Shown here: positions 42,651 to 51,606 of the stretch, in pieces
Layout: each line of letters opens with the position of its first letter
How positions within the stretch are numbered: position 1 is the stretch's first letter
Assembly (NCBI RefSeq): GCF_036289385.1
Contig: NZ_JAYFFH010000010.1
Coordinates: 1-61,296, forward strand
Length of the DNA: 61,296 nt
Reading direction: 5' to 3'
Source of the DNA: Anaerofustis butyriciformans
GTDB taxonomy: Bacteria; Bacillota; Clostridia; Eubacteriales; Anaerofustaceae
Translations under genes and position numbers: made by a program
Notes under the pieces: generated by a model
Seen by the model: only the letters and a program-made list of their open reading frames with translations
Told to the model about the DNA's origin: nothing
Databases searched by the model: none

Positions 42651-43301
42651 TTAATTTAAAGAAGGGAAGATGTTATTTAGGAAAGGTAAGTATCTATGAT
42701 AAAATTTAACGATTAGTCCTACTAATACAGCTGATATTATAGTTCCAATTCCTATACCGTTCATTCCTCTAAAGAATAGAAAAGATAAAATTGTAGCACT
42801 TGACATTAATGTTACATCAAATATTACTTTAATTGTTCCAAATTCTTTTTTAGTTACGGTTGATATTGCGCTTACTATTCCTTCTCCCGGAACCATAATA
42901 ACTTTAGGTAAAACTTCAAGAGTAATTCCGAAAGCAAGAATTGCACATCCTAAAATTAAAAATATTCCTTTTGTTATAAAAGTTTGTGGATTTAAAAAAT
43001 AAAGCATATTCATGCTTATATCAATAAATAAACTAAATACTATATTAACCACTATTTGTAAAAGTTGTATGATTTGAAAATTTTTACGAAGAAGAATAAT
43101 TTGTATGATAATAAATAACATATTCATTATAAATGTAAATTCTCCAAGAGTAGGAGTAAATTTAAGGCTTAATACACAAGGAAGACTGGAAATAGGTGAT
43201 GTTCCAAGTGCTGCTTTTGTAATAAAAGCAATACCAAAGGAATTTATAATAACTCCGATAATGAAAACAAGATATCTTTTAAATAAACTTTCTTTTGCCA
43301 T
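42651..43301 (-). CDS. YczE/YitT-like (DUF6198) membrane protein
   Basis: 216 residues, five hydrophobic segments. KRYLVFIIGVIINSFGIA, TKAALGTSPISSLPCVLSL and PGEGIVSAIS are typical of the YczE/YyaS group. Function unknown. It is 86 bp upstream of the VanZ-like gene on the same strand; they could share a transcript. The 167-bp gap 43302-43468 holds nothing recognisable. Confidence 0.85.
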   Translation of the reverse strand: MAKESLFKRYLVFIIGVIINSFGIAFITKAALGTSPISSLPCVLSLKFTPTLGEFTFIMNMLFIIIQIILLRKNFQIIQLLQIVVNIVFSLFIDISMNMLYFLNPQTFITKGIFLILGCAILAFGITLEVLPKVIMVPGEGIVSAISTVTKKEFGTIKVIFDVTLMSSATILSFLFFRGMNGIGIGTIISAVLVGLIVKFYHRYLPFLNNIFPSLN

Positions 43302-43468
43302 GTAATTATCAACTCCTTTTTTAATATATTATAAATTAATTATATCAAAATTTATGAGTTTATGGAATAAAAAGTAATAAAATATAATATAGTTTAATAT
43401 ATTTTCATCGTTTACAATAAATTTGCTCATATGAATAAATGAAATAAAACGTTTGATTACCATATTAA

Positions 43469-44374
43469 TTATTTTGATTGTGGTGTATTGTTTATGGTTT
43501 TGCTTTTTAAAAACATATAAACACCTATAAAAATTATTATTCCTCCGATAATTTGATAATAGAATATTTTTTGTGAAAATATAATATAATCATAAAAGGC
43601 TGCAAAGATAGGTCCTAAAAGATTTATTACGCTTACGGTTGTTGCCGAAACATATTTAACAGCAATATTGAATATTGCATGTCCAAGCATTGTGCAGAAA
43701 ATACATAAACCAAAACAGTTTAAATACATTTCTTTTGGATAACCTGTAAAAGGAGTTTTGGTAATTATGGCAATTAAACCTAATACTATGCTGCAAACAC
43801 TAAACAAAATAAAGAGGAAAGTATATTCCTCTATATCTTTAAGTGCTTTCTTTGAACATAAAAGATATGCACAAAAGAACAATGCAGTAAATAAAGAGAT
43901 AACAAATCCAATAAAAGAACCTCCTTCTTTTGAACTAAGTAAGGTAAATATTCCTATGAAAATAAGACCTAAAATAGCAATAATCATTGCATTTATGCCT
44001 TTTTTATTTATTTTTTCCTTAAAAAGAAAATATGATGCAACGGCTATTGTTATAGGTTGTAGTGCGCCTGTGATAGTTGATATAAACCCATTTGTATACA
44101 TAAGTGAAGAAAAATAACAAAAAAAATGAAGAGCCATAAAAATACCGCCAAGCAAGCAGTATTTTAGGTTATGCCATTTTAGGTCTAAAGAATGATTTCT
44201 TTGTCTATAAAAAACAAAAGGAACCATAATAAGAGCAGAAAAGCTCAATCTATAGAACCCAATTATTATAGGCATACCTCCATAACTTAATGCATTTCTT
44301 GTAAAGATTACTGCCGTATTTGCAAAAAGAACAGAAAGAATTAATATGATATAAAATTTTTTACTATTATTCAT
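43469..44374 (-). CDS. EamA/DMT-family transporter, copy 2
   Basis: 301 residues with ten hydrophobic segments in two EamA halves; FYRLSFSALIMVPF and a NLLGPIFAAFYDYIIF segment are family landmarks. Substrate unknown. It lies directly downstream of the SRP RNA gene on the same strand, 26 bp away, so part of its expression may come from read-through of that strong promoter. Confidence 0.9.
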   Translation of the reverse strand: MNNSKKFYIILILSVLFANTAVIFTRNALSYGGMPIIIGFYRLSFSALIMVPFVFYRQRNHSLDLKWHNLKYCLLGGIFMALHFFCYFSSLMYTNGFISTITGALQPITIAVASYFLFKEKINKKGINAMIIAILGLIFIGIFTLLSSKEGGSFIGFVISLFTALFFCAYLLCSKKALKDIEEYTFLFILFSVCSIVLGLIAIITKTPFTGYPKEMYLNCFGLCIFCTMLGHAIFNIAVKYVSATTVSVINLLGPIFAAFYDYIIFSQKIFYYQIIGGIIIFIGVYMFLKSKTINNTPQSK

Positions 44375-44399
44375 TGCCTAAACTCTTATTAAATTTTAA

Positions 44400-44667
44400 G
44401 CCACACACCCACCATCGACATGATAGAATCAAGTGCTTACTCGAGTATGGACTCAAATCAGGTGATTTCGGGGCACATCATAGCACTTACTTACCACTGC
44501 TTGCTCTCGCACCTGATGGAGTTTGTAAGGTATAATTGCACGAAGCCCAATTCTCAACATCCATAAAGGAGTGCTAACCTTAATTGTATCAGCCTCAAAG
44601 CGGGAATTCAGTCTTGCTATAGCGGATTGCAAGTACAGGGCACCGCTAACTCCCCACTTAGTGTGGC
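44400..44667 (-). ncRNA. ffs: Signal recognition particle RNA, large (Alu + S domain) type
   Basis: 268 nt on the minus strand. The 5' end GCCACAC pairs with the 3' end GTGTGGC. The 5' Alu domain reads GGGGAGTTAGCGGTGCCCTG then GCAATCCGCTATAGC, matching the Bacillus/Clostridium SRP RNA almost base for base. The S domain has ATCAGGTGCGAGAGCAAGCA, equivalent to the conserved GUCAGGUCCGGAAGGAAGCAGC region that binds Ffh. It is far richer in GC than its surroundings. It targets membrane and secreted proteins cotranslationally. The promoter is placed exactly for a start at 44667. Confidence 0.95.
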
Positions 44668-44673
44668 TTATTA

Positions 44674-44702
44674 ATTATAAATTTTTTAAAAGGTTAAGTC
44701 AA
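44674..44702 (-). promoter_or_regulatory. Promoter of the SRP RNA gene
   Basis: Minus-strand TTGACT (44702-44697), a 17-bp spacer and TATAAT (44679-44674). The -10 lies 7 nt before the first base of the RNA. Confidence 0.9.
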
Positions 44703-44807
44703 GGGAAAAGGGAAGAATAATATTTATATATTAAATATGGTATATAAATAAAATATTGAAATTTTATATATTTATAATTTTATGTGATTATTTGTTCTAT
44801 TTGAATG

Positions 44808-44833
44808 AAAAAGCAGAGGGGGCTCTGCTTTTT
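44808..44833 (-). terminator. Terminator after the MATE gene
   Basis: An 11-bp stem (44808-44818 with 44823-44833) with a GGGG loop (CCCC on the transcript), at the 3' end of the MATE gene. Confidence 0.9.
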
Positions 44834-46202
44834 AATTTATATCTTTTATTTCATTTTTCTTGATTTCAGGGAGTATCGTTAGAAGCATTGTTATGAAACA
44901 GGCCGCTCCTCCGATAAAATTCGATATTGGTTCAGCCCAAAATACTCCGTTTACATGGTAAGAAAAGAATTTTGGTAAAATAATAGTTAAAGGTACAACA
45001 ATGATAACTTTTCTAAATATCGAAAAGAATACCGCATGTTTTGATTTTCCTAGGGATACAAAGACTTTTTGTCCTGCAAATTGAAGAGCCATCATGAAAA
45101 ATCCAAAGAAGTAAATTTCAATAGCAGGTATGCTTTTTGAAATTAAATTTGGGTCATGATTGAATATTTTTATAAATATATCCGGAAATTCTATTACCAC
45201 AAACCATGCTATGAAAGTATATAAAATACATGTTATACACATGAATTTTATTGCTTTTTTTAAACGGTCGTATTTTTTTGCTCCGTAGTTATAGCTTAAT
45301 ATAGGTCCTGCTCCGTCTGTAAGCCCCATTACGGGAAGAGTGAATATTTCTCTGATGGAATTTAATATGGTCATTACACCAACATATAAATCTCCTCCGT
45401 ATACTTGTATGGTAGCATTGCATACTACTTGTACGGTGCTGTTAGTAACGGCCATAATAAATCCCGACATTCCAAGACCTATAATTTTTTTTATTCTGTT
45501 TAATTTTAATTTCATTGTTTCTTTTGTAAGTTTTATGAGAGCTTTTTTGCTTGTTAAAAAATGGAGTACCCATATGCTAGAAAGAAACTGAGATATAATA
45601 GTTGCAGTTGCGGCACCTTTTACACCCATGTTTAGATAAAATATAAAGAAAGGATCAAGTATTATATTTACTCCTGCACCAAAAAGAGATGTTAACATTC
45701 CTATTTTTGCGAAACCTTGTGCATTAATAAAACTGTTCATTCCAAGGCTGGTCATTACGAAAATATTTCCAAGCAGATATATAATTATATATGCACTTGC
45801 AAAGGGATATGTTGCGTCACTTGCTCCAAATAAATATAATATAGGTTTATGAAAAGTGATTCCTATTACTGTAAGAAATAAAGCAACGATAATCATCATT
45901 ACAAAAGCATTTCCCATTATATTACCTGCTTCTTCATCGTTCCCTCTGCCTCTTTCCATAGAAAACAAAGGAGTTCCACCGATGCTGAATAAGTTTGTAA
46001 ATGCCGTTACAATCATGATTATCGGAAAACAAAGCCCAAGTCCAGTAAGGGCAAGTGTTCCTGTTTGTGGTATTCTTCCTATGTAAATTCTGTCTATCAT
46101 GTTGTAAAGAAGGTTTATAAGTTGTGCCATTGTCATTGGTATTGCAAGTTTTAGTATATGTTTTGACACACTTCCTTCGCCAAAGTTTGCTGTATTATTC
46201 AT
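44832..46202 (-). CDS. MATE-family efflux transporter
   Basis: 456 residues, RBS GGAGG. Twelve hydrophobic segments in two homologous halves, with the MATE landmarks SKHILKLAIPMTMAQLINLL at the N-terminus, an IPQTGTLALTGLG segment and, in the middle, a LPVMGLTDGAGPILSYNYGA loop. It is a cation-coupled multidrug or metabolite exporter. Monocistronic. Confidence 0.95.
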   Translation of the reverse strand: MNNTANFGEGSVSKHILKLAIPMTMAQLINLLYNMIDRIYIGRIPQTGTLALTGLGLCFPIIMIVTAFTNLFSIGGTPLFSMERGRGNDEEAGNIMGNAFVMMIIVALFLTVIGITFHKPILYLFGASDATYPFASAYIIIYLLGNIFVMTSLGMNSFINAQGFAKIGMLTSLFGAGVNIILDPFFIFYLNMGVKGAATATIISQFLSSIWVLHFLTSKKALIKLTKETMKLKLNRIKKIIGLGMSGFIMAVTNSTVQVVCNATIQVYGGDLYVGVMTILNSIREIFTLPVMGLTDGAGPILSYNYGAKKYDRLKKAIKFMCITCILYTFIAWFVVIEFPDIFIKIFNHDPNLISKSIPAIEIYFFGFFMMALQFAGQKVFVSLGKSKHAVFFSIFRKVIIVVPLTIILPKFFSYHVNGVFWAEPISNFIGGAACFITMLLTILPEIKKNEIKDIN

Positions 46203-46308
46203 TGTTCCTCCTTTGGTTTATTATTTATAATTCTATTATATACCTTTACAAAATTTTTACAAAATGAGTAATGAAAATTTATTTTCTTCCTTTTATTAGT
46301 TTAAATAT

Positions 46309-46341
46309 AAAAAACGAAAGTAAATTTTACTTCCGTTTTTT
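46309..46341 (-). terminator. Terminator after the CoA-disulfide reductase gene
   Basis: Two 16-bp arms (46309-46324 and 46326-46341) complementary except at one pair, AAAAAACG outside, in the gap between the MATE start and the end of the reductase gene. Confidence 0.75.
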
Positions 46342-46402
46342 TATTGTTATGATATTTTAATTTATAAAACAAATTTATATTTTACATGAATTGTAGGTGA
46401 TA

Positions 46403-48070
46403 TTAATAATGCATTGATTTATAAAAATCAGTACCTGCCGATAATACTTTTACGTTTTTAAAACCATTTGCTTTAAGTGTTCGCATTGCATTATATGAAC
46501 GTACACCTATTTTACAATAAGTTATTATAGTTTTATTTTTATCAAGTTCTGAAAATCTTTTTCTTAGCTGTCCAAGAGGTATATGATAAGAAGGATCAAT
46601 TTTATACATAGCTCTTTCAAAGTCTTCTGTAACATCTAAAATGATAAAATCATCGCTACCTTCTTTAATCATTTCATCAAGTTCATCATATTCTATAAAA
46701 TCTACCATATTGTTTAGAACATTTTCTGCCACATATCCAAGCATATTTACAGGATCTTTTGCTGATGAGAATGGAGGAGCATATGCAAGTTCAAGATTTT
46801 GTAAATCATAAATTGTTGCATTTAATTTCATTGCTGTAGCCATAACATCAATTCTCTTGTCTACACCTTCTTTTCCAACTATTTGTACTCCGAATATTTT
46901 ACCTTTTTTATCAAAAATCATTTTTAAAGTAATAAAGTTTGCATTTGGATAATATCCTGCATGAGATTTTTGGTTAATTATTATTGTATGATAATCTTTA
47001 TTTTTTTCTTTTCCCATTAATTTAAGTTGTTTTTCGTTAAGACCTGTTGCGGCTGCATTTAAACCGAATATTTGAGCAATGGAAGTTCCCATGCTGCCGC
47101 TATATTCTTTATCTTCACCTGTTAGATAATCCGCAAGGATTCTTGCTTGTTTGTTTGCAGGTCCTGCAAGAGGAATCATTGTTTTATCTTTTGTTATAAA
47201 ATTAGTAACTTCAATAACATCTCCAAGAGCATAAATGTCTTCTTTTGATGTTTTCATATGTTCATCAACAACAATACCGCCTCTTTGATTAAGTTCTAAT
47301 CCTGCATCTTTTGCAAGAAGACTATTAGGTTTTACTCCTATTGAAAGTATTACCATGTCACTTTGTACTCTTTTACCGCTTTGAAGTAAAATATTTAATT
47401 GTTCTTTTTCTTCCTTAAAAGCTTTTACTCCATCTTTTAAAATTAAATTTATGCCTTTTGATATTATTTCTTCATGGAGAAGATTTGCCATTTCAATATC
47501 AAGAGGTGCCATAACCTGATCCTGCATTTCTATTATTGAAACTTCAATGCCTTGTTTTGCAAGATTTTCTGCCATTTCAAGCCCAATAAAACCTCCGCCT
47601 ATAACACTTGCTTTTTTAGGTTTATTGTTAGTAATAAAAGATTTTATTTTGTCAGTATCGTTTATGTTCCATAAAGTAAATATTTTTTCATTATCTATTC
47701 CCTCAATAGGAGGTTTTATAGGACTTGACCCAGTTGAAATAATTAGTTTATCGTATTTTTGATAATATTCTTCGTTTGTTATTAAGTCTTTTACTTTGAC
47801 TTGTTTGTTATCTTTATCTATTTCTATTACTTCGTTTTTAATTTTTACATCTATGTTAAATTTGTTTTTCATTGCTTCTGGTGTTTCCAAAAGTAAATTT
47901 GCTCTTTGATTTATTACATCTCCTATATAGTAAGGAAGTCCACAGTTTGCAAAAGATATATAATCTCCTCTTTCAAATATGATGATATTTGCATTTTCTT
48001 CTTTTCTTCTTAATCTTGCAGCTAAAGTTGCTCCGCCCGCAACTCCTCCTATAATAACAATATTTTTCAT
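46403..48070 (-). CDS. CoA-disulfide reductase with C-terminal rhodanese domain
   Basis: 555 residues. An N-terminal FAD motif (IVIIGGVAGGATLAARLRR) and the redox Cys in SFANCGLPYYIG (Cys 43), single as in CoA-disulfide reductases, precede an NAD motif (ASVIGGGFIGLEMAENL). A C-terminal rhodanese domain (about 465-555) has its active Cys at 519 in ITYCKIGVRS. Such fusions reduce CoA disulfides or persulfides with NADH, a thiol-redox and sulfane-sulfur defence suited to anaerobes meeting oxygen. Monocistronic; regulator not seen. Confidence 0.93.
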   Translation of the reverse strand: MKNIVIIGGVAGGATLAARLRRKEENANIIIFERGDYISFANCGLPYYIGDVINQRANLLLETPEAMKNKFNIDVKIKNEVIEIDKDNKQVKVKDLITNEEYYQKYDKLIISTGSSPIKPPIEGIDNEKIFTLWNINDTDKIKSFITNNKPKKASVIGGGFIGLEMAENLAKQGIEVSIIEMQDQVMAPLDIEMANLLHEEIISKGINLILKDGVKAFKEEKEQLNILLQSGKRVQSDMVILSIGVKPNSLLAKDAGLELNQRGGIVVDEHMKTSKEDIYALGDVIEVTNFITKDKTMIPLAGPANKQARILADYLTGEDKEYSGSMGTSIAQIFGLNAAATGLNEKQLKLMGKEKNKDYHTIIINQKSHAGYYPNANFITLKMIFDKKGKIFGVQIVGKEGVDKRIDVMATAMKLNATIYDLQNLELAYAPPFSSAKDPVNMLGYVAENVLNNMVDFIEYDELDEMIKEGSDDFIILDVTEDFERAMYKIDPSYHIPLGQLRKRFSELDKNKTIITYCKIGVRSYNAMRTLKANGFKNVKVLSAGTDFYKSMHY

Positions 48071-48353
48071 GATAATATTTTCTCTCCTTTGATTTTATGA
48101 ATTAATTATATATTAAAATAAAATTTATTTCGGTGACTTAATCACATAAGCAATTTATTATTTATAAAAAATGTAATTAATGTTTTACAATATAAAAGAA
48201 ATTTATATAAAAGAATTAAAATATCTATTTAAATAAATTATGAAAGAAAAATGAAACTTTGAAATATACAAGTAAATAATTAAATATAAACTTTTTAGAA
48301 CTAAAGTTTTATGCTATAATTAAGCGGATATTATTTATTAAAGGGGTAAAAAT

Positions 48354-49250
48354 ATGGAATTAAAAAATAAATCAATGCTTGCCGATTTTTCACTTTTGAT
48401 TATGGCATTAATATGGGGAAGTGGATTTATATTTACAAAAAATACATTGGATTCATTAACAGGAATTCAGCTAATATTTATTAGATTTTTAATAGCATTT
48501 GTAACGCTTTTTATTTTTAATATTAAAAAACTTAATTTGATAAAAAAATCTACAATATATAAAAGTATAATTATAGGTTTTGTTCTTTTCCTTGGATTTG
48601 CATTCCAAACTTATGGACTTGTGGAAACTTCGGCTGGTAAAAGTGCATTTTTAACTGCTGTATATGTTGCAATAGTTCCGTTTATAGCTATGTTTATAGG
48701 TGATAATAAACCTGAAAAACATAATTTCTTAGCGGCTTTTCTTATGATAATAGGGATATTCTTCCTTACTATGAATCCAAAGGAAGGATTTAGTATAAAC
48801 TATTATGACGGGATTACTCTTATAGGTTCTGTTTTTTGGGCTTTTCATGTGTTTTTTGTGGGGCATTTTTCAAAAGTAGAAGACCCTATAATCCTTTGTA
48901 TGATGCAGATGTTTTTTGCGGGTGTGTTTGCTTTTATTTTTCTTGTTTTCAACGGTGAAATTTCAACATTTAACATAACCGGAAGCACAATGCCCACTTT
49001 GCTCTATTTGGGAGTTGTCGGTTCTGCCATTACTTTTGTTATTCAAAATGTTGCCCAGAAATATACATCACCCACTCATGCGGGAATACTTATGAGTATG
49101 GAAAGTGTATTTGGAACAATATTAGGTATTATTTTCCTTAATGAAGTTTTTACTATGCAAATGCTTGTGGGAGCTGTTATAATATTTACGGCTTTAATTT
49201 TGGCTGAAACAAAATTTGAGTTTTTAAAGAAAAAAACTTTAAAAGAGTAA
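48354..49250 (+). CDS. EamA/DMT-family transporter, copy 3
   Basis: 298 residues, ten hydrophobic segments; IWGSGFIFTKNTLDSLTGI, a FLIAFVTLFIF segment and a late SMESVFGTILGIIFLNE are strong EamA landmarks. Substrate unknown. murB follows after 15 bp, so the two are probably co-transcribed. A TATAAT (48315-48320) lies 33 bp before the start but I see no good -35. The 283-bp gap 48071-48353 is otherwise featureless. Confidence 0.92.
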   Translation: MELKNKSMLADFSLLIMALIWGSGFIFTKNTLDSLTGIQLIFIRFLIAFVTLFIFNIKKLNLIKKSTIYKSIIIGFVLFLGFAFQTYGLVETSAGKSAFLTAVYVAIVPFIAMFIGDNKPEKHNFLAAFLMIIGIFFLTMNPKEGFSINYYDGITLIGSVFWAFHVFFVGHFSKVEDPIILCMMQMFFAGVFAFIFLVFNGEISTFNITGSTMPTLLYLGVVGSAITFVIQNVAQKYTSPTHAGILMSMESVFGTILGIIFLNEVFTMQMLVGAVIIFTALILAETKFEFLKKKTLKE

Positions 49251-49265
49251 TGTTAAAGGAGAATT

Positions 49266-50174
49266 ATGATAAATACAATTTTTGTTGAAGAAATAAAAAA
49301 AATAGTCGGTGAAGAAAATGTTTTGTTAAACGAGCCGATGAAAAAGCACACAACATTTAGAAGTGGTGGAGAAGCTGAATTATATATAAATGTTTTAAGC
49401 AGTGAAAATTTAGTTGAACTTATTAAATACCTTAAAGAACATAATATAGAATATATTGTTCTTGGGAGAGGAAGTAATGTTCTTGTTAAAGATGGAGGAA
49501 TAGATTCAGTTGTTATAAGTACTTCTATGATGAAAAATTTATCTGTTAAAGATAATATAATAGAAGCAGATGCTGGAGTTTCTCTTGCTTTAATTGCAAA
49601 CGAGGCTTTAAAAAACGAACTTGAAGGTTTTGAGTTTGCAAGCTGTATCCCCGGAAGTCTTGGGGGAGGCGTTTTTATGAATGCCGGTGCCCATGGTGGA
49701 GAATTAAAAGATGTACTAGTAGATGTTACTGTTTTTGATGGAAAAGATATAAAAGTGCTTTTACCTGATGAGCTTGATTTGAGTTATAGACACAGTAATG
49801 TTGAAGAAAAAGGATATGTTGTTCTTTCGGCAAGAATAAAACTTAGAAAAGGCGATACGGAAAAGATTAAAAATAAAATGGCAGAAAATAAAGAGTATAG
49901 AGTAAATGCTCAGCCAATGGAACCCTCAGCGGGGAGTACCTTTAAACGACCTGAAGGATATATTGCAGCAAAACTTATTGATGATGCAGGACTTAAGGGT
50001 TTTCATGTAGGTGATGCTTACGTAAGCGAAAAACACGCAGGTTTTATTGTTAATAAAAATAAAGCTAAAAGCAGAGATATTCTTGAAGTTATTGATTATG
50101 TGAAAAAGGAAGTATACAATAAATATAACGTAATGCTTGAAGAAGAAGTAAGAATCATAGGTAAAGATTCTTAG
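49266..50174 (+). CDS. murB: UDP-N-acetylenolpyruvoylglucosamine reductase
   Basis: 302 residues, RBS AAAGGAGA. FAD-binding RGSNVLVKDGG, the GSLGGGVFMNAGAHGGE loop and the catalytic PSAGSTFKRP (Ser) with the final Glu in EEEVRIIG identify a type IIa MurB. It makes UDP-MurNAc for peptidoglycan. It sits between a DMT transporter and a small membrane protein in one apparent operon. Confidence 0.97.
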   Translation: MINTIFVEEIKKIVGEENVLLNEPMKKHTTFRSGGEAELYINVLSSENLVELIKYLKEHNIEYIVLGRGSNVLVKDGGIDSVVISTSMMKNLSVKDNIIEADAGVSLALIANEALKNELEGFEFASCIPGSLGGGVFMNAGAHGGELKDVLVDVTVFDGKDIKVLLPDELDLSYRHSNVEEKGYVVLSARIKLRKGDTEKIKNKMAENKEYRVNAQPMEPSAGSTFKRPEGYIAAKLIDDAGLKGFHVGDAYVSEKHAGFIVNKNKAKSRDILEVIDYVKKEVYNKYNVMLEEEVRIIGKDS

Positions 50175-50184
50175 GAGGTATATT

Positions 50185-50658
50185 ATGAATTATGCTGATT
50201 TTAAAGTTATAAAAGATAAACTGGAAAGAAGAGCCAAAATATTATCAGTTTTTCCTATATTTATATTTTTGGCTATGATATTTCAAATAGTGCTTTTAAT
50301 TGTTCAGGTAAACACAAGAGCAACATGGTTTAATTTTGTACTTGTGGATCAATTGTTTTCCAATGCACGTATTTTTGCGGGGGTTGACAATATTGTTCTT
50401 TCGATTATGTTTTACGGGGCAGTTGCATTGTGCGTATTGATAATCGGATGCTGTGCGTACTTTTGTTATAAAAATATAAGAGCATCGTATTCCGTATTAA
50501 TATTTTTATACTTGATAGATTCTCTTATTGCCGTATTATCTATCGATTATGTTCAAATCGGTGTGCATTTTGTATTTTTGTGCTTTCTTGTGTACGGAAG
50601 AAGAACTTTAACACACCTTAACAGTATTCCCAAAGAAGTATGGGGATATGGTAAATAA
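50185..50658 (+). CDS. Small integral membrane protein, unknown function
   Basis: 157 residues, RBS GGAGG. Four hydrophobic segments (about 20-42, 68-92, 98-114, 120-140) with short loops and a basic C-terminus (GRRTLTHLNSIPKEVWGYGK). I do not recognise the family. It is 10 bp after murB and followed by a terminator, so it is the last gene of that unit. Confidence 0.82.
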   Translation: MNYADFKVIKDKLERRAKILSVFPIFIFLAMIFQIVLLIVQVNTRATWFNFVLVDQLFSNARIFAGVDNIVLSIMFYGAVALCVLIIGCCAYFCYKNIRASYSVLIFLYLIDSLIAVLSIDYVQIGVHFVFLCFLVYGRRTLTHLNSIPKEVWGYGK

Positions 50659-50683
50659 AAAAGAGCTTTTTGCTCTTTTTTTA
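50657..50683. terminator. Bidirectional terminator after the murB unit
   Basis: A 10-bp stem (50657-50666 with 50672-50681) with a TTTTT loop, shared by the convergent YbjQ-like gene. Confidence 0.88.
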
Positions 50684-50935
50684 TTTGAATTTTACGGCAG
50701 TTCCATAGGCCAATATTTCAGCTTTTTCCTTTATTCTAGGTGATGAGGCATATCTTATGCTGATTATTGCATCTGCCTGTTTGTTTTGTGCAACTTTGAC
50801 CATGTTTTTTGTTGCGTCTGCTCTTGCTTTGCTAAAACTGTTTGTTTGAATTCCTTCGCCTCTTACCATTCCCAATATTTCCAATTCTTTACCCGGAATT
50901 GTCTCTGTGGTTGTCAACATAATATCGTTCTTCAT
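50681..50935 (-). CDS. YbjQ-family (DUF74) protein, shortened
   Basis: 84 residues, RBS GGAG. MLTTTETIPGKELEILGMV, the ADAIISIRYASS segment and YGTAVKF are YbjQ/UPF0145 landmarks. Compared with its neighbour (103 residues) it lacks about 20 residues in the middle, where the family has the segment before its R(A)xA helix. YbjQ proteins form small oligomers of unknown function and are sometimes annotated as heavy-metal-binding. The gap 50936-51078 holds only AATAAATA-rich simple sequence. Confidence 0.88.
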   Translation of the reverse strand: MKNDIMLTTTETIPGKELEILGMVRGEGIQTNSFSKARADATKNMVKVAQNKQADAIISIRYASSPRIKEKAEILAYGTAVKFK

Positions 50936-51054
50936 GGGTTACTCCTTTTTGTTTTTTATATTTTAAACTATACACTATATTTGCTTGTTAAGGAAGAGGA
51001 TATATTATTTTATTTTTAATTAAATGATAAAATAATAAATAAAATAATAAATAA

Positions 51055-51084
51055 AAAAGAGCCTATTGTTTAGCTCTTTTATTT
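51055..51084 (-). terminator. Hairpin after the second YbjQ gene
   Basis: AAAAGAGC with GCTCTTTT (51055-51062 with 51073-51080) and a 10-nt loop at the 3' end of the 103-residue YbjQ gene. Confidence 0.7.
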
Positions 51085-51390
51085 GAATTTTACAGCTGTT
51101 CCATAAGCGAATACTTCTGCAGCTCCTTGCATTATCGCAGATGAAGCATATTTTACGGCAACTATTGCATCTGCTCCCATATTTGTTGCTTCCATAATCA
51201 TTCTTTTTGTTGCCATAGCTCTTGATTCGTCCATCATTTGGGTATAAGACTTAAGTTCTCCTCCAACAAGATTTTTAAATGTTTGAGAAATGTCTTTACC
51301 TAAGTTTTTTGTTTGAATACATGAACCTTTTACAAGCCCAAGTGTTTCAAATTCTCTGCCTTCGATTTTTTCAGTAGTTACTAAGATCAT
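51079..51390 (-). CDS. YbjQ-family (DUF74) protein, full length
   Basis: 103 residues, RBS GGAG. It has the full family pattern: VTTEKIEGREFETLGLVKG, ELKSYTQMMDESRAMATKRM and ADAIVAVKYASS with YGTAVKFK at the end. Its start overlaps the end of the upstream small membrane protein gene by 20 bp, so the two are coupled. Function unknown. Confidence 0.92.
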   Translation of the reverse strand: MILVTTEKIEGREFETLGLVKGSCIQTKNLGKDISQTFKNLVGGELKSYTQMMDESRAMATKRMIMEATNMGADAIVAVKYASSAIMQGAAEVFAYGTAVKFK

Positions 51391-51598
51391 CTTCTTCTCC
51401 TTCCTCTATTTCCTTTAATCTTTCAATTACAACATTAATCATTGTTTTTATTAAAAATATCAATATTAAAGTTATAATTACTTTAAAAATTAAAGAAATA
51501 TTTAAAAATATGATTGATAATATATATATTATAAGAAGAATACAAATAAGTATTCCAATTATAATAGGTGCTATTTTTTCTTTGTTTTTATCTTTCAC
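51371..51598 (-). CDS. Small two-TM membrane protein
   Basis: 75 residues. Two long Ile/Leu-rich hydrophobic segments (about 10-32 and 36-57) and an acidic C-terminus (EEGEEDDLSNY). It overlaps the YbjQ gene downstream by 20 bp and is 8 bp from the phosphatase gene upstream, so the three form an operon (phosphatase, membrane protein, YbjQ). No recognised family. Confidence 0.75.
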   Translation of the reverse strand: MKDKNKEKIAPIIIGILICILLIIYILSIIFLNISLIFKVIITLILIFLIKTMINVVIERLKEIEEGEEDDLSNY

Positions 51599-51606
51599 TT
51601 TTTCAC

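Noticed and set aside
44375..44831. tmRNA, RNase P RNA or a riboswitch in the GC-rich gap
   Set aside because: The 5' and S-domain consensus segments and the paired ends fit SRP RNA; no tRNA-like ends, no mRNA-like frame and no P4-type helix were seen.
40955..49250. Three EamA transporters as a recent gene amplification
   Set aside because: They differ strongly in sequence, lie far apart and on different strands; they are separate members of a large family.
50936..51078. AT-only tandem AATAAATA stretch as an origin or DNA-unwinding element
   Set aside because: No DnaA boxes or replication genes nearby; it is short and looks like ordinary intergenic drift between two terminators.
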